Positions 39,456-49,602 of a stretch of DNA of 64,000 nucleotides are shown piece by piece (positions within the stretch are counted from its first letter, which is position 1; each line of letters opens with the position of its first letter). The notes under the pieces are model-generated. The model made no database searches. It was not told where the DNA came from and saw nothing but the letters and a program-made list of their open reading frames with translations. The stretch covers positions 471,033 through 535,032 of the forward strand of contig JASEGC010000001.1 in assembly GCA_030018415.1 (NCBI GenBank). Direction: 5' to 3'. Source of the DNA: Candidatus Aenigmatarchaeota archaeon. GTDB lineage: Archaea; Aenigmatarchaeota; Aenigmatarchaeia; CG10238-14. A program made the position numbers and the translations under genes.

Positions 39456-40054
39456 TCCATCTAGTTTGAACAGACCATACCTGAGTTCATTTGGATATAC
39501 GTATGCTGGTACTTCTACTGCTATCGTAGCTGAATCGTTGACAAGCATAAATTTCTGTATCTTGCCGTGTCTTTCATGGTTGCTCTAGCAGGTTTACTGC
39601 CAGTTCTGTCAATTTCAATGCGTTGTTATTCCTTGTTGTTTTTGTAAGCGAGACTTTGAAACTTGGATTGGAAGCTCTCTCACTATCAACAAATAGATTG
39701 TCTGGACAGTATCTGTATATCCTGTAGATGTATCTTCTCAGACTTGGAAACTTATTCGTTAGCAAGTTCAGCTTTAGTGTGGAACCTGAAATGATAAACC
39801 TGTTGATGATGAAACTTCCTTGATTTTATTATAGATTCTGGATTAATGTCCTTGAATCTTTTTCTCAAACTAGTAAAGATGCATACGTCTGCATAACTCT
39901 TTATCCAAGAGTGAATTGTACTTTTTGGCACTTTCTGCTTAAATCTCTTGTTGATGATTCTGTTCGTTTCTTCTAACATATGACCAAGGTTGTAAGATTT
40001 GTGTTTCAACTTCTTATCTGAGAATATTTTTTCACACGACTTGCACCTGTACAT
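39456..40054 (-). pseudogene. Decayed zinc-ribbon/HTH protein (element-like) in several frames
   Basis: MYRCKSCEKIFSDKKLKHKSYNLGHMLEETNRIINKRFKQKVPKSTIHSWIKSY...FHTKAELAN | KFPSLRRYIYRIYRYCPDNLF... | NHERHGKIQKFMLVNDSATIAVEVPAYVYPNELRYGLFKLDGN*. Confidence 0.55.
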
Positions 40055-40402
40055 CTGGACTTTATCTCTTTTGTTTTTTTCTGATGCCGAATTTTATTAT
40101 CCGGCTAGAGGCACAGTTTGGACAAGAGTTGCTTCAACATTGAATAATTGTTTGTCTTTCGGGTTAATAAGTTTAACAATCAAGTTCTGTACACGAAAAT
40201 TCATTGTTATCAATTGAAAACTGCGTACGAATCGCCAATCGAATTTTGGAAGCGGATTAAGGGTGTTTGTGCGGAGTTTGGGTGGTTGGTTCTTTGTCTG
40301 GGTTGAGGAGGTTGATAAATTCTGTTGTAAGTATAACTTAATGTATAGAAATTATAACTAGAATAAAAAAAGGAGGTTTGGAGGTTTTTGTGGATTATTT
40401 TG

Positions 40403-43400
40403 CTAAGCAGTTTTTCCGAATTCCCTTGCTACTTTTGCGACGTCGATTATGTTGACGATGCCATTATTGTCTAAGTCAGCATCTGGGTCCCATCTCGGGT
40501 CTCCAGGCTTACTTCCGTAGGCTTTAGCTACAATTGCGATGTCGATTATGTTGACTTCTCCGTCGTTGTTCAAGTCAGTCTTGAGTTTTCTGACCCATCG
40601 ACTCATGAGAGGGTATCTGTCTTGATTCAATTGATCGATCTTGTAGGGAGTATCGCCTATGCCATCTCTGCCTGATTCGTTCTGGGAAGGGCCGCTGTAT
40701 CTGTCGATTCCAGTGTAATCGCTCCAGTAGTTGCCACCAGAAGGATAGCCTTTGTCCCACGTGTTCAAAGATATTCCTAGTATGAATATTTGGATATTCT
40801 CACCGATGAAATTGTTGTGGTAGATGAGATTGCCAACCAAGAAACCTCCTAGATACAGAGTTACTAGATTAGCTTCGAGAGTGTTCTCGACGAAATAGTT
40901 GTTCTCACAGGAATAGAGAATGATTCCAACAACACTTTCTGAGACTGAGTTGTTCATCACTACATTGTATTTTGAATCTTTGAGTTCTATGCCAGTAGTG
41001 AAGAGTTTAAACATAAGTTTGTTGTCGACGATTGTATTCTTTGAAGAGGATTGTAGGTGGATGTTTAACTCTATGTTCCTTAGGACATTGTTTCTTATTA
41101 AATTTTCACTGGAATTTACCAATTCTATACCTATGCGATTATCCGATATCTTCAAATTCTCTAGCGTTGAATTCTGAGTGAAAGCAAGCAAGATTCCTTG
41201 TTGATTGTTCTTTAGCTCTAAGTTCTTGATCTTGATTCCCGTCGAATTTATAATACCAAGGTATCCTGTGTTTGGTAGAGTTTTATCGTCTAAAGTAAGC
41301 CCTTTTCTGTTGATGAGATAGTGGATAGGCCTTTCATCGACAGTGTTCGAGGGATCTACGTCTTGAATGAAGTTTTGTATTAGGCTGCCATAGACTCCAA
41401 AACTGTATGAATTGTTGATCATCTTATTATCCCTTAGTATGTTGGTTGAGCAATACAAACTAATACCGTTTTCATTTTCTGTGAGATTATTTCGATGGAT
41501 GTGGTTGTGCTCGGAAAAACCGAGAAAGAGTCCATCTTGAGTTATTTTTATCAGAGTATTCTCGGAGATGCTGTTATCCCTGGAAAACCATAGCTTGATT
41601 CCATGAGCACATTTGGTTATTTCGTTAATTCTTACCGTGTTATCATCCGAGCCTTTCAAGGCTATGGCGTTATCTGTTAAAGCTATACTATTGTTCTGAA
41701 TCTTGTTTTCCATCGAGCCTAATAACAATATTCCCCATTCACAACTCGCAACGTAAACGTTTTCTATTCTTGAATCATCGGTACAAACGAGCAATATCCC
41801 TTGTTTAGTCGAGAATAAGGATAGACCATCAACAACTATCTTTCTCGAGCACACGAGGATTACCTGACTTGCATCTGTAGGCACTTTTTTATCGCTCTGA
41901 TCGATCCAATAGTACACAGGCTTTCTGTTGATGGTATTAGAGGTATCCATGTCCTGAATGAAGTGTGAGATTGAACTTCCTTCCACTCCAAAGTCGCGCT
42001 CGTTTAACTCCATCATGTTATCCTTCAGTACGTTAAAGCTTGAGTATTTCACCAGAATACCTTCAGAGTTGTTCATGATTATATTCCCAGATAGGATGCA
42101 CTCACTTGAATCCAAGAGGTATATTCCTCTCTTTCCGTTACGTATAGTGAACCCGCTGATTTTCACATTGGAGGCTGATACAGCGATAACGTCAGAACTT
42201 TCGAGGCCATAGATGATCGTTCTCTCTTTGTTTTTTCCCAGAAGGCTCAGTGGTTTATCGATCTTAATAGACTCATAGTAAGTTCCTACAGACACTTCAA
42301 TCGTATCCCAAGGGTATGCAGCTTCGACAGCAGCTTGTACTCGAGAATAATCCCTTGGAACAAGGATTGTTCTTGGAACGCTTACTGAAATTTCAGCAGA
42401 CAGGAAATTGTTTTGAACGGCATCATCAAGCTTTGATATGTACAGTGTGACGTTGTATTTTCCTTCTCCTCTTGGCATCCAAGAAAAGCTAACTTTCACG
42501 CATTTTCCACTCTCTACCGAGTCTATAACCATAAAGTTTACTAGAATACTGTTAGCCAACAACTCAACTCTTACATTTTTCTCATCGTTCATTCCAAAGT
42601 TCAATATCGTGCCGTTGATAATCGTTGCATCTCCCATTCTGATGTGCCTTGGTCTTTGCCAATCCATTAAAAGTATATCGTGTTCGGGTGGAATGCTTTC
42701 TACAGCCTTTCTTGCGTTTATCCTTCCATGTCCATACTTGACGTCAAAACCTTTTTCTCCCAAGTCTTCTGATGTTATCCTGAGTTGTGTTCGGATTTGG
42801 TCTCTCGTCATCCAAGGGAAATTACTCCAGGTCAGTGCAGCAACTCCTACTATACAAGGAGCACTCATCGATGTACCGCTGAAAATCTTGTAATAATCAT
42901 CCCAGCATGTCGATAATATCTCAACCCCAGGAGCTGCAATCTCAACCCATTCTCCGAAGTTGGTAAACCTTGCAGTTTCATCGAACTTGTTGGTAGCAGC
43001 AACTGCTATAACTTCTTCATAAGCAGCGGGGTAGTGTTTGCGGTCTGAAGCATCGTTTCCAGCAGCAGCAACTACCAGAACACCTTTACTGTAAGCGTAT
43101 TCGATTGCATCATGAATCAAAGAACTATCTTCGCTTGACCCCCAACTCAAGTTGATTATGTCTGCTCTTTGTTCAACTGCATGGATAATTGCCTTAGCAA
43201 GATCGTCATCCCATCCTGAGCCAGAATAGTCTAAGCCTTTTTCAGCCATGATCCTCACTTGAGCTAAACCTGATACTCCTAAGCTGTTGTTTAAAGAAGC
43301 AGCAACTATGCCAGCACAATGCGTGCCATGACCATGATCATCCATGGGATCGTTGTCGTTGTTCACCCAGTCATAACCTAGGTTCACGTAGTTATCGGCC

Positions 43401-43957
43401 AAATCAGGATGGTTGTAATCAATGCCTGTATCGACTATCGCTACTAAGACTTCTTTGCTTCCCATAGTAATGTTCCATGCAGAGTATGCATCTATCTTTT
43501 CCAAAGCCCATTGAAAGTTTATATAAGCGTCGTTCGGAACAAAATCAGCGCAAAACTTCGTTATGGGTTGAATGTACCTTGAAAGATTTTGAGCTTCAAC
43601 CTTGAATTTCGTCATCATTCCATACGGGAGATCGACAACCATAGCCTTGATTTCGTTGGCTATCGTAATGTTATCAGTAACCTTGCCTCCATTCTGTTGA
43701 ATAAGGCACGCCAAATCATGACTTCTATTATTCTCAAGGCCTACAGCCAACTCGATGGAATCGTCGTCCCTTCTTATGGATTGGAATGGATTTTCTCTGT
43801 CTAGCTTAAACTCCGCAGAAGAATCGTATCTAAGGTCATCGCTTGTATCGACAATTTCTTGCCCAAGCTGATAAACTTTTTGATACCAGCAAGAGTTTAA
43901 TAGCACTAGCAACAGACACGTCAACAGAAGAAACATCTTTACACTCGACCATTTCAA
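40403..43957 (-). CDS. Secreted subtilisin-like protease with CARDB-like, NosD/parallel beta-helix and C-terminal dockerin domains
   Basis: Signal peptide; triad motifs AIVDTGIDYNHPDL, HGHGTHCAGIVA, SGTSMSAPC; repeated beta-helix units; DLNNDGEVNIIDIAIVAKAYG...DLDNNGIVNIIDVAKVAREFG. Confidence 0.92.
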   Translation of the reverse strand: MKWSSVKMFLLLTCLLLVLLNSCWYQKVYQLGQEIVDTSDDLRYDSSAEFKLDRENPFQSIRRDDDSIELAVGLENNRSHDLACLIQQNGGKVTDNITIANEIKAMVVDLPYGMMTKFKVEAQNLSRYIQPITKFCADFVPNDAYINFQWALEKIDAYSAWNITMGSKEVLVAIVDTGIDYNHPDLADNYVNLGYDWVNNDNDPMDDHGHGTHCAGIVAASLNNSLGVSGLAQVRIMAEKGLDYSGSGWDDDLAKAIIHAVEQRADIINLSWGSSEDSSLIHDAIEYAYSKGVLVVAAAGNDASDRKHYPAAYEEVIAVAATNKFDETARFTNFGEWVEIAAPGVEILSTCWDDYYKIFSGTSMSAPCIVGVAALTWSNFPWMTRDQIRTQLRITSEDLGEKGFDVKYGHGRINARKAVESIPPEHDILLMDWQRPRHIRMGDATIINGTILNFGMNDEKNVRVELLANSILVNFMVIDSVESGKCVKVSFSWMPRGEGKYNVTLYISKLDDAVQNNFLSAEISVSVPRTILVPRDYSRVQAAVEAAYPWDTIEVSVGTYYESIKIDKPLSLLGKNKERTIIYGLESSDVIAVSASNVKISGFTIRNGKRGIYLLDSSECILSGNIIMNNSEGILVKYSSFNVLKDNMMELNERDFGVEGSSISHFIQDMDTSNTINRKPVYYWIDQSDKKVPTDASQVILVCSRKIVVDGLSLFSTKQGILLVCTDDSRIENVYVASCEWGILLLGSMENKIQNNSIALTDNAIALKGSDDNTVRINEITKCAHGIKLWFSRDNSISENTLIKITQDGLFLGFSEHNHIHRNNLTENENGISLYCSTNILRDNKMINNSYSFGVYGSLIQNFIQDVDPSNTVDERPIHYLINRKGLTLDDKTLPNTGYLGIINSTGIKIKNLELKNNQQGILLAFTQNSTLENLKISDNRIGIELVNSSENLIRNNVLRNIELNIHLQSSSKNTIVDNKLMFKLFTTGIELKDSKYNVVMNNSVSESVVGIILYSCENNYFVENTLEANLVTLYLGGFLVGNLIYHNNFIGENIQIFILGISLNTWDKGYPSGGNYWSDYTGIDRYSGPSQNESGRDGIGDTPYKIDQLNQDRYPLMSRWVRKLKTDLNNDGEVNIIDIAIVAKAYGSKPGDPRWDPDADLDNNGIVNIIDVAKVAREFGKTA

Positions 43958-44359
43958 GATTTTTTCCTCCTATTTTTGGCATGTGATGCGTCCTCTTTCG
44001 AGGATTCCGCTCACACTGGCAATGCCAGATTTGTCATCATGAAAGGACGACTGTAATTGAGTAAAGATTTTCATTTCGCTTCATAGAAAACTGGAATTAA
44101 CTTCTAAAGACTACTTTATTTGCCGAATTTACAAGCAGAAGATTTTTTTGGAAATTTAGGAATCAAAATATATCTACATAAAACTCAAGTCGAGACTTTC
44201 TCCTTGTCTTAACTTTTCTTGAAGGATATTACGTGGTTTATTGAATGAACATTACCAAGTGATAATTTTAGACCAAAAGAATAAATAGACGACATGTTGA
44301 ATTCTTCTTCTTAAAATAACTCACAAACATTGAATTTATGAATGTCAAGATACTATGAC

Positions 44360-44704
44360 TCATTCCAAGCAACTTGTGCATGAGCTGTTCCTTCTGGTAG
44401 TTATAGATATTTTTATGCATAGATAACAGAGAGAGATTCGGAAGCTATAGCGTGTAGATAATGTCGTTTTTTTCATAGGTTCAATAATGACTTTCTTTTG
44501 ATCCTGAAGGGTTTTGATTAATTCTAAATATTCTTTAACAGTACTCCAATGCGTTCCACTCTTTATCGCGATATCATGAATATTATGACATTTTCCATCT
44601 TTCAACACATTCAGAATAGATTGAACTATATCGTAAGGTTTTCTTCTTTTGGACACAATAATTAATAGTGAGTAAATATCCTCTTGCCAATGTTTTTGCA
44701 GCAT
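44360..44704 (-). CDS. Winged-helix regulator-like ORF, possibly C-terminally frame-shifted
   Basis: RRKPYDIVQSILNVLKDGKCHNIHDIAIKSGTHWSTVKEYLELIKTLQDQ. Confidence 0.5.
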   Translation of the reverse strand: MLQKHWQEDIYSLLIIVSKRRKPYDIVQSILNVLKDGKCHNIHDIAIKSGTHWSTVKEYLELIKTLQDQKKVIIEPMKKTTLSTRYSFRISLCYLCIKISITTRRNSSCTSCLE

Positions 44705-44709
44705 CTATT

Positions 44710-45289
44710 CAAACCGACAAGGGAATTTACAATTTTGGAAAACAATTCAGATAAATGGTATTGGATTTTTTCAATCAAATCTAGGGTGGCAATCAAAGTA
44801 TGGAATCCAAAAAAAGTTATTTCTGGTTGAATCAGACGTATCCTGATGTTGATGGTAATTTTTCAACTGATTTTTTCACAATACCCGGTCCAGACATAGT
44901 GCAAGGTTATATAGAAGGAATTTGGACCATCGCTGCAAATACTTCTGCTGAATCTGCTCAAACAACTTTTTCAGTTTCCACTACTATATCTGATGGTGGA
45001 GGGGGAAACAACAACTACGATTGTTGGTAACCAGACTACAACTATTACAACAACCATACCTCAGACAACAACCATAGGAGTTACTACCATACCTGAATCA
45101 TCAACAACAATTCCAGAAGAAACACCAACAGAAATAAAGACGTGGTATATAATCCTAATTGTCTTAATTTTTGTTATGATTACGATTGTCATAGGGTATT
45201 TTAAATACAAGAAAAAACTTATGGATATAGAATTCGAACAATTGAAAGAGAAATGGAAAAAAATCTACTTTTTCAACAATCAATCTTGA
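44710..45289 (+). pseudogene. Frame-disrupted surface protein: beta-sandwich repeat, Thr-rich stalk, TM anchor
   Basis: QTDKGIYNFGKQ | VAIKVWNPKK | SYFWLNQTYPDVDGNFSTDFFTIPGPDIVQGYIEGIWTIAANTS | ETTTTIVGNQTTTITTTIPQTTT...IKTWYIILIVLIFVMITIVIGYFKYKKK; breaks near A7 and G5 tracts. Confidence 0.65.
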
Positions 45290-47046
45290 ATTAATTTCCA
45301 TTCTTTTAACAACTGTCTCTCATCATCGTGCAACCTATTCCAAATTTCTTTCAAGCCTGCAAGATTAGCAGGAGTAATGACAGATTTTAAGACATCACCT
45401 TCATTTATTTGTCTACCGATAGTTGGTTCCTCCATCGATACAGCGACCTTGTCTCCAGTCTTAGCTTCTTTGATAATCTTACCTTCTTTCTCGATTTGTT
45501 TTATCTTCCCCACATCTTTTCCGTCTTCTTTCTGCATAGGTGTATCTGGTTTCAAAACACCAGCCAGAATTTCCACGCCGAATACAGCCGGTTTCCTCTT
45601 CCTAAATACAAACCCACGGAGAATCCTGAACTTACAAGGCCTAACAAGCTTCTCGAGTTTCTCCAATTCTTCTCTCTCTTTCTTTTCAGAACACCATTTC
45701 TGATAATCTTCTACTATTCGATAAATGATGTTGTTCTTGAAAATCTGAATCTTGTGATCACTTGCCATTACTTCAACATCTGGTAGGGGTTCAACGTTGA
45801 AAGCAAGGATAACTTTTTTCAATTCATCTTTTACTGAATCTAACTCAACAACATCCTGTTTCGTTATCGGTCCGACTTCAGCTTTTTTTATCGGTATCTC
45901 ATTATTTTTTAAAATTGTAATTAGTGCTTCTAGACTACCGAGGGTGTCTGCTCTTACTATGACTCCTTCACCTTCCTTTGAAAATTCAACTTCTTCAATC
46001 TCTTTCTGAACAGCCTTTTTTGCTTCATCGACTTTGGACTTATCAGAAACGCATACTATCGGACTCCCAGCGATAACATTCTCTAGATCAGGTGCAGATA
46101 TCTTTATTCCAGCTGCAGCATGGACTTCTTTGAGTGATTCGAATTTTTTCTCGATCCTTAATTCTTTCAATGCTTGTGGTCTAAGCAATGCCTTAATCTT
46201 CGTGACCGTTGGTTCTTTTCCACCGATTATCAGATATTCTCCACACTTGATAGTTCCATCATAAATTATCGCATCTATGGTTGTCCCTAGACCTGTCACT
46301 TCTTTCACTTCCAATACAGTGCCTCTACATTCTTTTGATAACTCCAGCCTTTCCTTCAAGAAATGTTGTGACAACCCAGCCAACATCATCAACAATTCAG
46401 GCACGCCTTCTCCTGTTTTTCCAGATGTCGGTACTATTGCAATTTGTTTCTTGAAATCAGATATCCTGTCAAACCTCTCTGATTCAAACCCACGTTGAGA
46501 TAATTGTGCGATTATGTTATAGATTCTCTTTTCTAATTCTTCTTGTGCATCCTCGCTCTGTTTGTTGAAGCTATTGATGAAACACTCATTCTTGTGAGGA
46601 TACCATCCAGGAACCAAATCGATCTTTGTCGCTGCGACAAAAAAAGGAGTTTTAAATTGTTTCAAGTAATTCAAGGATTCATCTGTCTGTAGTTGAAAAC
46701 CTTCGTTGATATCTACGACAAGTATAGCCAAATCAGCGACAGAACCACCCCTTCTCCTCAATGTTGTGAAGGCTTCATGGCCAGGGGTGTCAATGAACAA
46801 AAGACCTGGGATGGCTATTTCTATTCTGAACTTTTCTAACAATGGTCCACAGAATCTTTTTATCACATCTATTGGAATGAAAGATGCACCGATGTGTTGA
46901 GTTATCCGACCAGGTTCCATCAGATTTACAGTACTACCTCTAATTGCGTCTAAAAGGCTTGTCTTACCGTGGTCAATGTTTTTGGGTGATGCCTATAGCG
47001 ACTATCACTGTCCAAGCACTGCCACGATTGGTTGCCTTATTGTCAC
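45280..47046 (-). CDS. infB: Translation initiation factor aIF2/IF5B, interrupted by a 30-nt candidate BHB intron (46980-47009)
   Basis: GTG start at 47046 after GGTGGGG: VTIRQPIVAVLG[intron]HIDHGKTSLLDAIRGSTVNLMEPGRITQHIGASFIP...LLFIDTPGHEAFTTLRRRGGSVADLAILVVDI. Confidence 0.9.
46980..47009 (-). other. Candidate archaeal pre-mRNA (BHB) intron in infB
   Basis: Intron AGTGATAGTCGCTATAGGCATCACCCAAAA; exon UUGG pairs with intron CCAA; bulges AC^A and AA^A; inner GUGAU/AUCAC; excision joins GGAC+ACATTGACCAC = G-H-I-D-H. Confidence 0.8.
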
Positions 47047-47160
47047 ATCTCCCCACCTTTCATTTCATTTTCAAGTAATTGACCTAAACTGCAACTATAG
47101 GCTGTCTGATCATACGAAACACTTATTTATTATTTTGAACTAACATTTATAGGTGATAAT

Positions 47161-47607
47161 ATGCCTTTGACACTTCATGATATTAAACCCATAGGTTTAT
47201 GTGTAACAACAGAAGAACTTTTCGACACAAGAAGGTTCATACTCAACTATTGTGATGGACTCATCATAAGAGGAAAGGATACCAGATTGAGCGATGAACT
47301 GACAAGAATAAAGAGGGAGTTGAATGTTTTTAGAACACAATTTAAGTTCTTGGAGGGTTACAAAGCGATAATCATTTCAAACATAGACAAAATCTTGGGG
47401 TTAATAACATCCAGATATTCAAAGATCGAACCCAAAAAAGTTGAGAGAATAGTGATGGACGGTATGAGCTTGATCAAGAAAATTGTTAACATCAAAAATT
47501 TTGAAGAGATTCCAGCCTTGGAAGGAGAATTCAAGAGCAAGATTTCATTGCCTGTCTATGAGATGTTCATCTCCGAATTAAGGAAATCTGGCATTTCAAT
47601 TATTTGA
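47161..47607 (+). CDS. Hypothetical protein
   Basis: ORF 148 aa. Confidence 0.5.
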   Translation: MPLTLHDIKPIGLCVTTEELFDTRRFILNYCDGLIIRGKDTRLSDELTRIKRELNVFRTQFKFLEGYKAIIISNIDKILGLITSRYSKIEPKKVERIVMDGMSLIKKIVNIKNFEEIPALEGEFKSKISLPVYEMFISELRKSGISII

Positions 47608-48244
47608 AAACTTCTCCAGTTTCTTCAGACCAAAAAAGCAGGTCCAAATCAGCCATAGGAATATCTACTCGTTCAGAGAATTGTTTCATCTTTTCTTCAA
47701 AAAATAAATAATATTTTCTGCTCAAACGTTCTGGTATGTCATCGATGATTCCATATTTCATAAGATTCTTCATTATGTGTCTATCAAGAATAGCCAGATT
47801 AAACCCAAGCCCTATATTCCTCAGAAAATGACTAGCTTCTTTGTAACCCAAACCTTTAACATTTTTCACTAACCATTCTCTTTTGGCGTCTACAGTCCCT
47901 TTATCCAATTTACTTTTTATATCAATTTTTCCATCATGAGTGAAAAAATCTCTTGCTTCTATGATGTACTTTGCCTTATTTTCAGGAAATCTGACATCTG
48001 AAATCGTCAATTCTTTTAAGATTTGCTCTTTATTCCCAGAGAAGAGTATGTTTTTTTCTAACAAACTTTTTATCGCTCTATCAGCTACCCTTGCCTTTGA
48101 TTGTGGTGTCAACAAACAGAAACACAGTTCAACAAAAACATCTTCATCAGACTTTTTCCATACTTTCTTAAAATCTTCTAACCTTTCTTTTATCTCAGAT
48201 TTTTTCTTTTCATAAGAATTCTTTAATTCATTTAAAGACCGCAT
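47600..48244 (-). CDS. N-glycosylase/DNA lyase, Ogg2-like
   Basis: LCFCLLTPQSKARVADRAIKSL...VKNVKGLGYKEASHFLRNIGLGFNLAILDRHIMKNL (HhH-K...D). Confidence 0.88.
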   Translation of the reverse strand: MRSLNELKNSYEKKKSEIKERLEDFKKVWKKSDEDVFVELCFCLLTPQSKARVADRAIKSLLEKNILFSGNKEQILKELTISDVRFPENKAKYIIEARDFFTHDGKIDIKSKLDKGTVDAKREWLVKNVKGLGYKEASHFLRNIGLGFNLAILDRHIMKNLMKYGIIDDIPERLSRKYYLFFEEKMKQFSERVDIPMADLDLLFWSEETGEVFK

Positions 48245-48277
48245 AATTTAATATAATGCGATGAATAAATTCATATC

Positions 48278-48949
48278 ATGGTTGAAAGAATAAGTTCTGG
48301 GATTATCGGTTTAGATAAACTGATCGAAAACGGCTTCGTCAAGAATTCTGTCAATCTGATCACAGGTTCTACTGGTACGGGAAAAACAATCTTTGGGTTG
48401 CAATTCATTTGGCATGGTTTATTGAAAGGAGAGAATGGTGTGTTCATCAGTCTGGAGCAAGAGCCTGACGAAATACTCGCCGATGTTGAATACTTTGGTT
48501 GGGATTTCAAAAAATACATAAAGAAAAAGAAATGCATAATAGAATTCTTATCGACTTGGGAATTGGCAGAACTGCCTTTGATAATCAACGATAGAATCAA
48601 GAGCATAAAGGCAAAGAGGTTTGTTCTGGATACTTTATCATTAGTTTGTTCTGAGTGTGAGCCGTCAAGAATGAGGTTAGAGATATCTGAATTTTTGAAC
48701 GGTTTAAGGCATACTGGTGCGACGAGTTTGTTGACGTGTGAAATTCCCGAAGATTCGAAAGCTTTGAGCACCTTTGGTGTCGAGGAATTTTTAGTTGATG
48801 GGATTATAGTCTTAAATTATCTTGGGTTGGTCGTGGGAGGATCTCCAAGAAGTTTGATAATAAGGAAGATGAGAAGGACAAAACACGGAACAGACGTTTA
48901 TCCTATAGAGATAACGAAGAGAGGCATTGAAATCAAAAAATCGATCTGA
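48278..48949 (+). CDS. KaiC/RadA-like ATPase
   Basis: GIIGLDKLIENGFVKNSVNLITGSTGTGKTIFGLQFIWHGLLKGENGVFISLEQEPDEI. Confidence 0.85.
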   Translation: MVERISSGIIGLDKLIENGFVKNSVNLITGSTGTGKTIFGLQFIWHGLLKGENGVFISLEQEPDEILADVEYFGWDFKKYIKKKKCIIEFLSTWELAELPLIINDRIKSIKAKRFVLDTLSLVCSECEPSRMRLEISEFLNGLRHTGATSLLTCEIPEDSKALSTFGVEEFLVDGIIVLNYLGLVVGGSPRSLIIRKMRRTKHGTDVYPIEITKRGIEIKKSI

Positions 48950-49101
48950 TACCATTACTTTTCATTAAAAAGAAAACGATTGCTGCTGAGAAAATGAAAT
49001 ATTTAGAAGAAGATTTTGAAATTCCCGAAAAAAGAAAGAAATATAGGAGAGTTTTTAAGAGGGGATTTACTAGAAAATATAAAAAATTCCAAAGGAATTG
49101 A

Positions 49102-49518
49102 TCAACATCTAAAGAATAACCAATTTTTATCTTGACCTTTAAATTTTATAAGGCAGTAACGACCATTCAGTTTTTTTCCCTTTATATTTATCACTATTTT
49201 ATCCTCTGTTCTTTCTTCCAATTCATACGTTCCTTTATCCCATATCTCTACCTTTCCAGCTCCATAATAACCTTCTGGAATTACTCCTTCAAAATCAGCA
49301 TAATCAACAGGATGATTTTCCGTTGCAACAGCTAAACGTTTCAATCCTTTTTCTACTGGAGGTTCTTTAGGAATAGCCCAACTCTTCAGAACTCCGTCCA
49401 TCTCTAAACGCAAATCGAAATGTAAATGAGAAGCATCATGTTTTTGGATGACGTAGATATCATTCTTACCTTCCTTTATTTCTCCTTTTGGTTCTGTAGT
49501 TTTTCTGAAGTTTCTCAT
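49102..49518 (-). CDS. LigD-type 3'-phosphoesterase (PE) domain protein, stand-alone
   Basis: IYVIQKHDASHLHFDLRLEMDGVLKSWAIPKEPP...VDYADFEGVIPEGYYGAGKVEIWDKGTYE. Confidence 0.9.
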   Translation of the reverse strand: MRNFRKTTEPKGEIKEGKNDIYVIQKHDASHLHFDLRLEMDGVLKSWAIPKEPPVEKGLKRLAVATENHPVDYADFEGVIPEGYYGAGKVEIWDKGTYELEERTEDKIVINIKGKKLNGRYCLIKFKGQDKNWLFFRC

Positions 49519-49602
49519 ATTCTTTATAAGATGAGATTATTTTATAAGTAACTTACTACTCTTTGACGAACATCATTAAAATTACTGTTAAAGCCGTCAA
49601 AC

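Noticed and set aside
45377-46900. Several plus-strand ORFs across infB
   Set aside because: Antisense to a strongly conserved IF2 frame
46980-47009. infB insert as an intein or sequencing error
   Set aside because: 30 nt with stops is too short for an intein, and a random indel would not be expected to carry matched BHB cut sites that restore the G1 motif exactly
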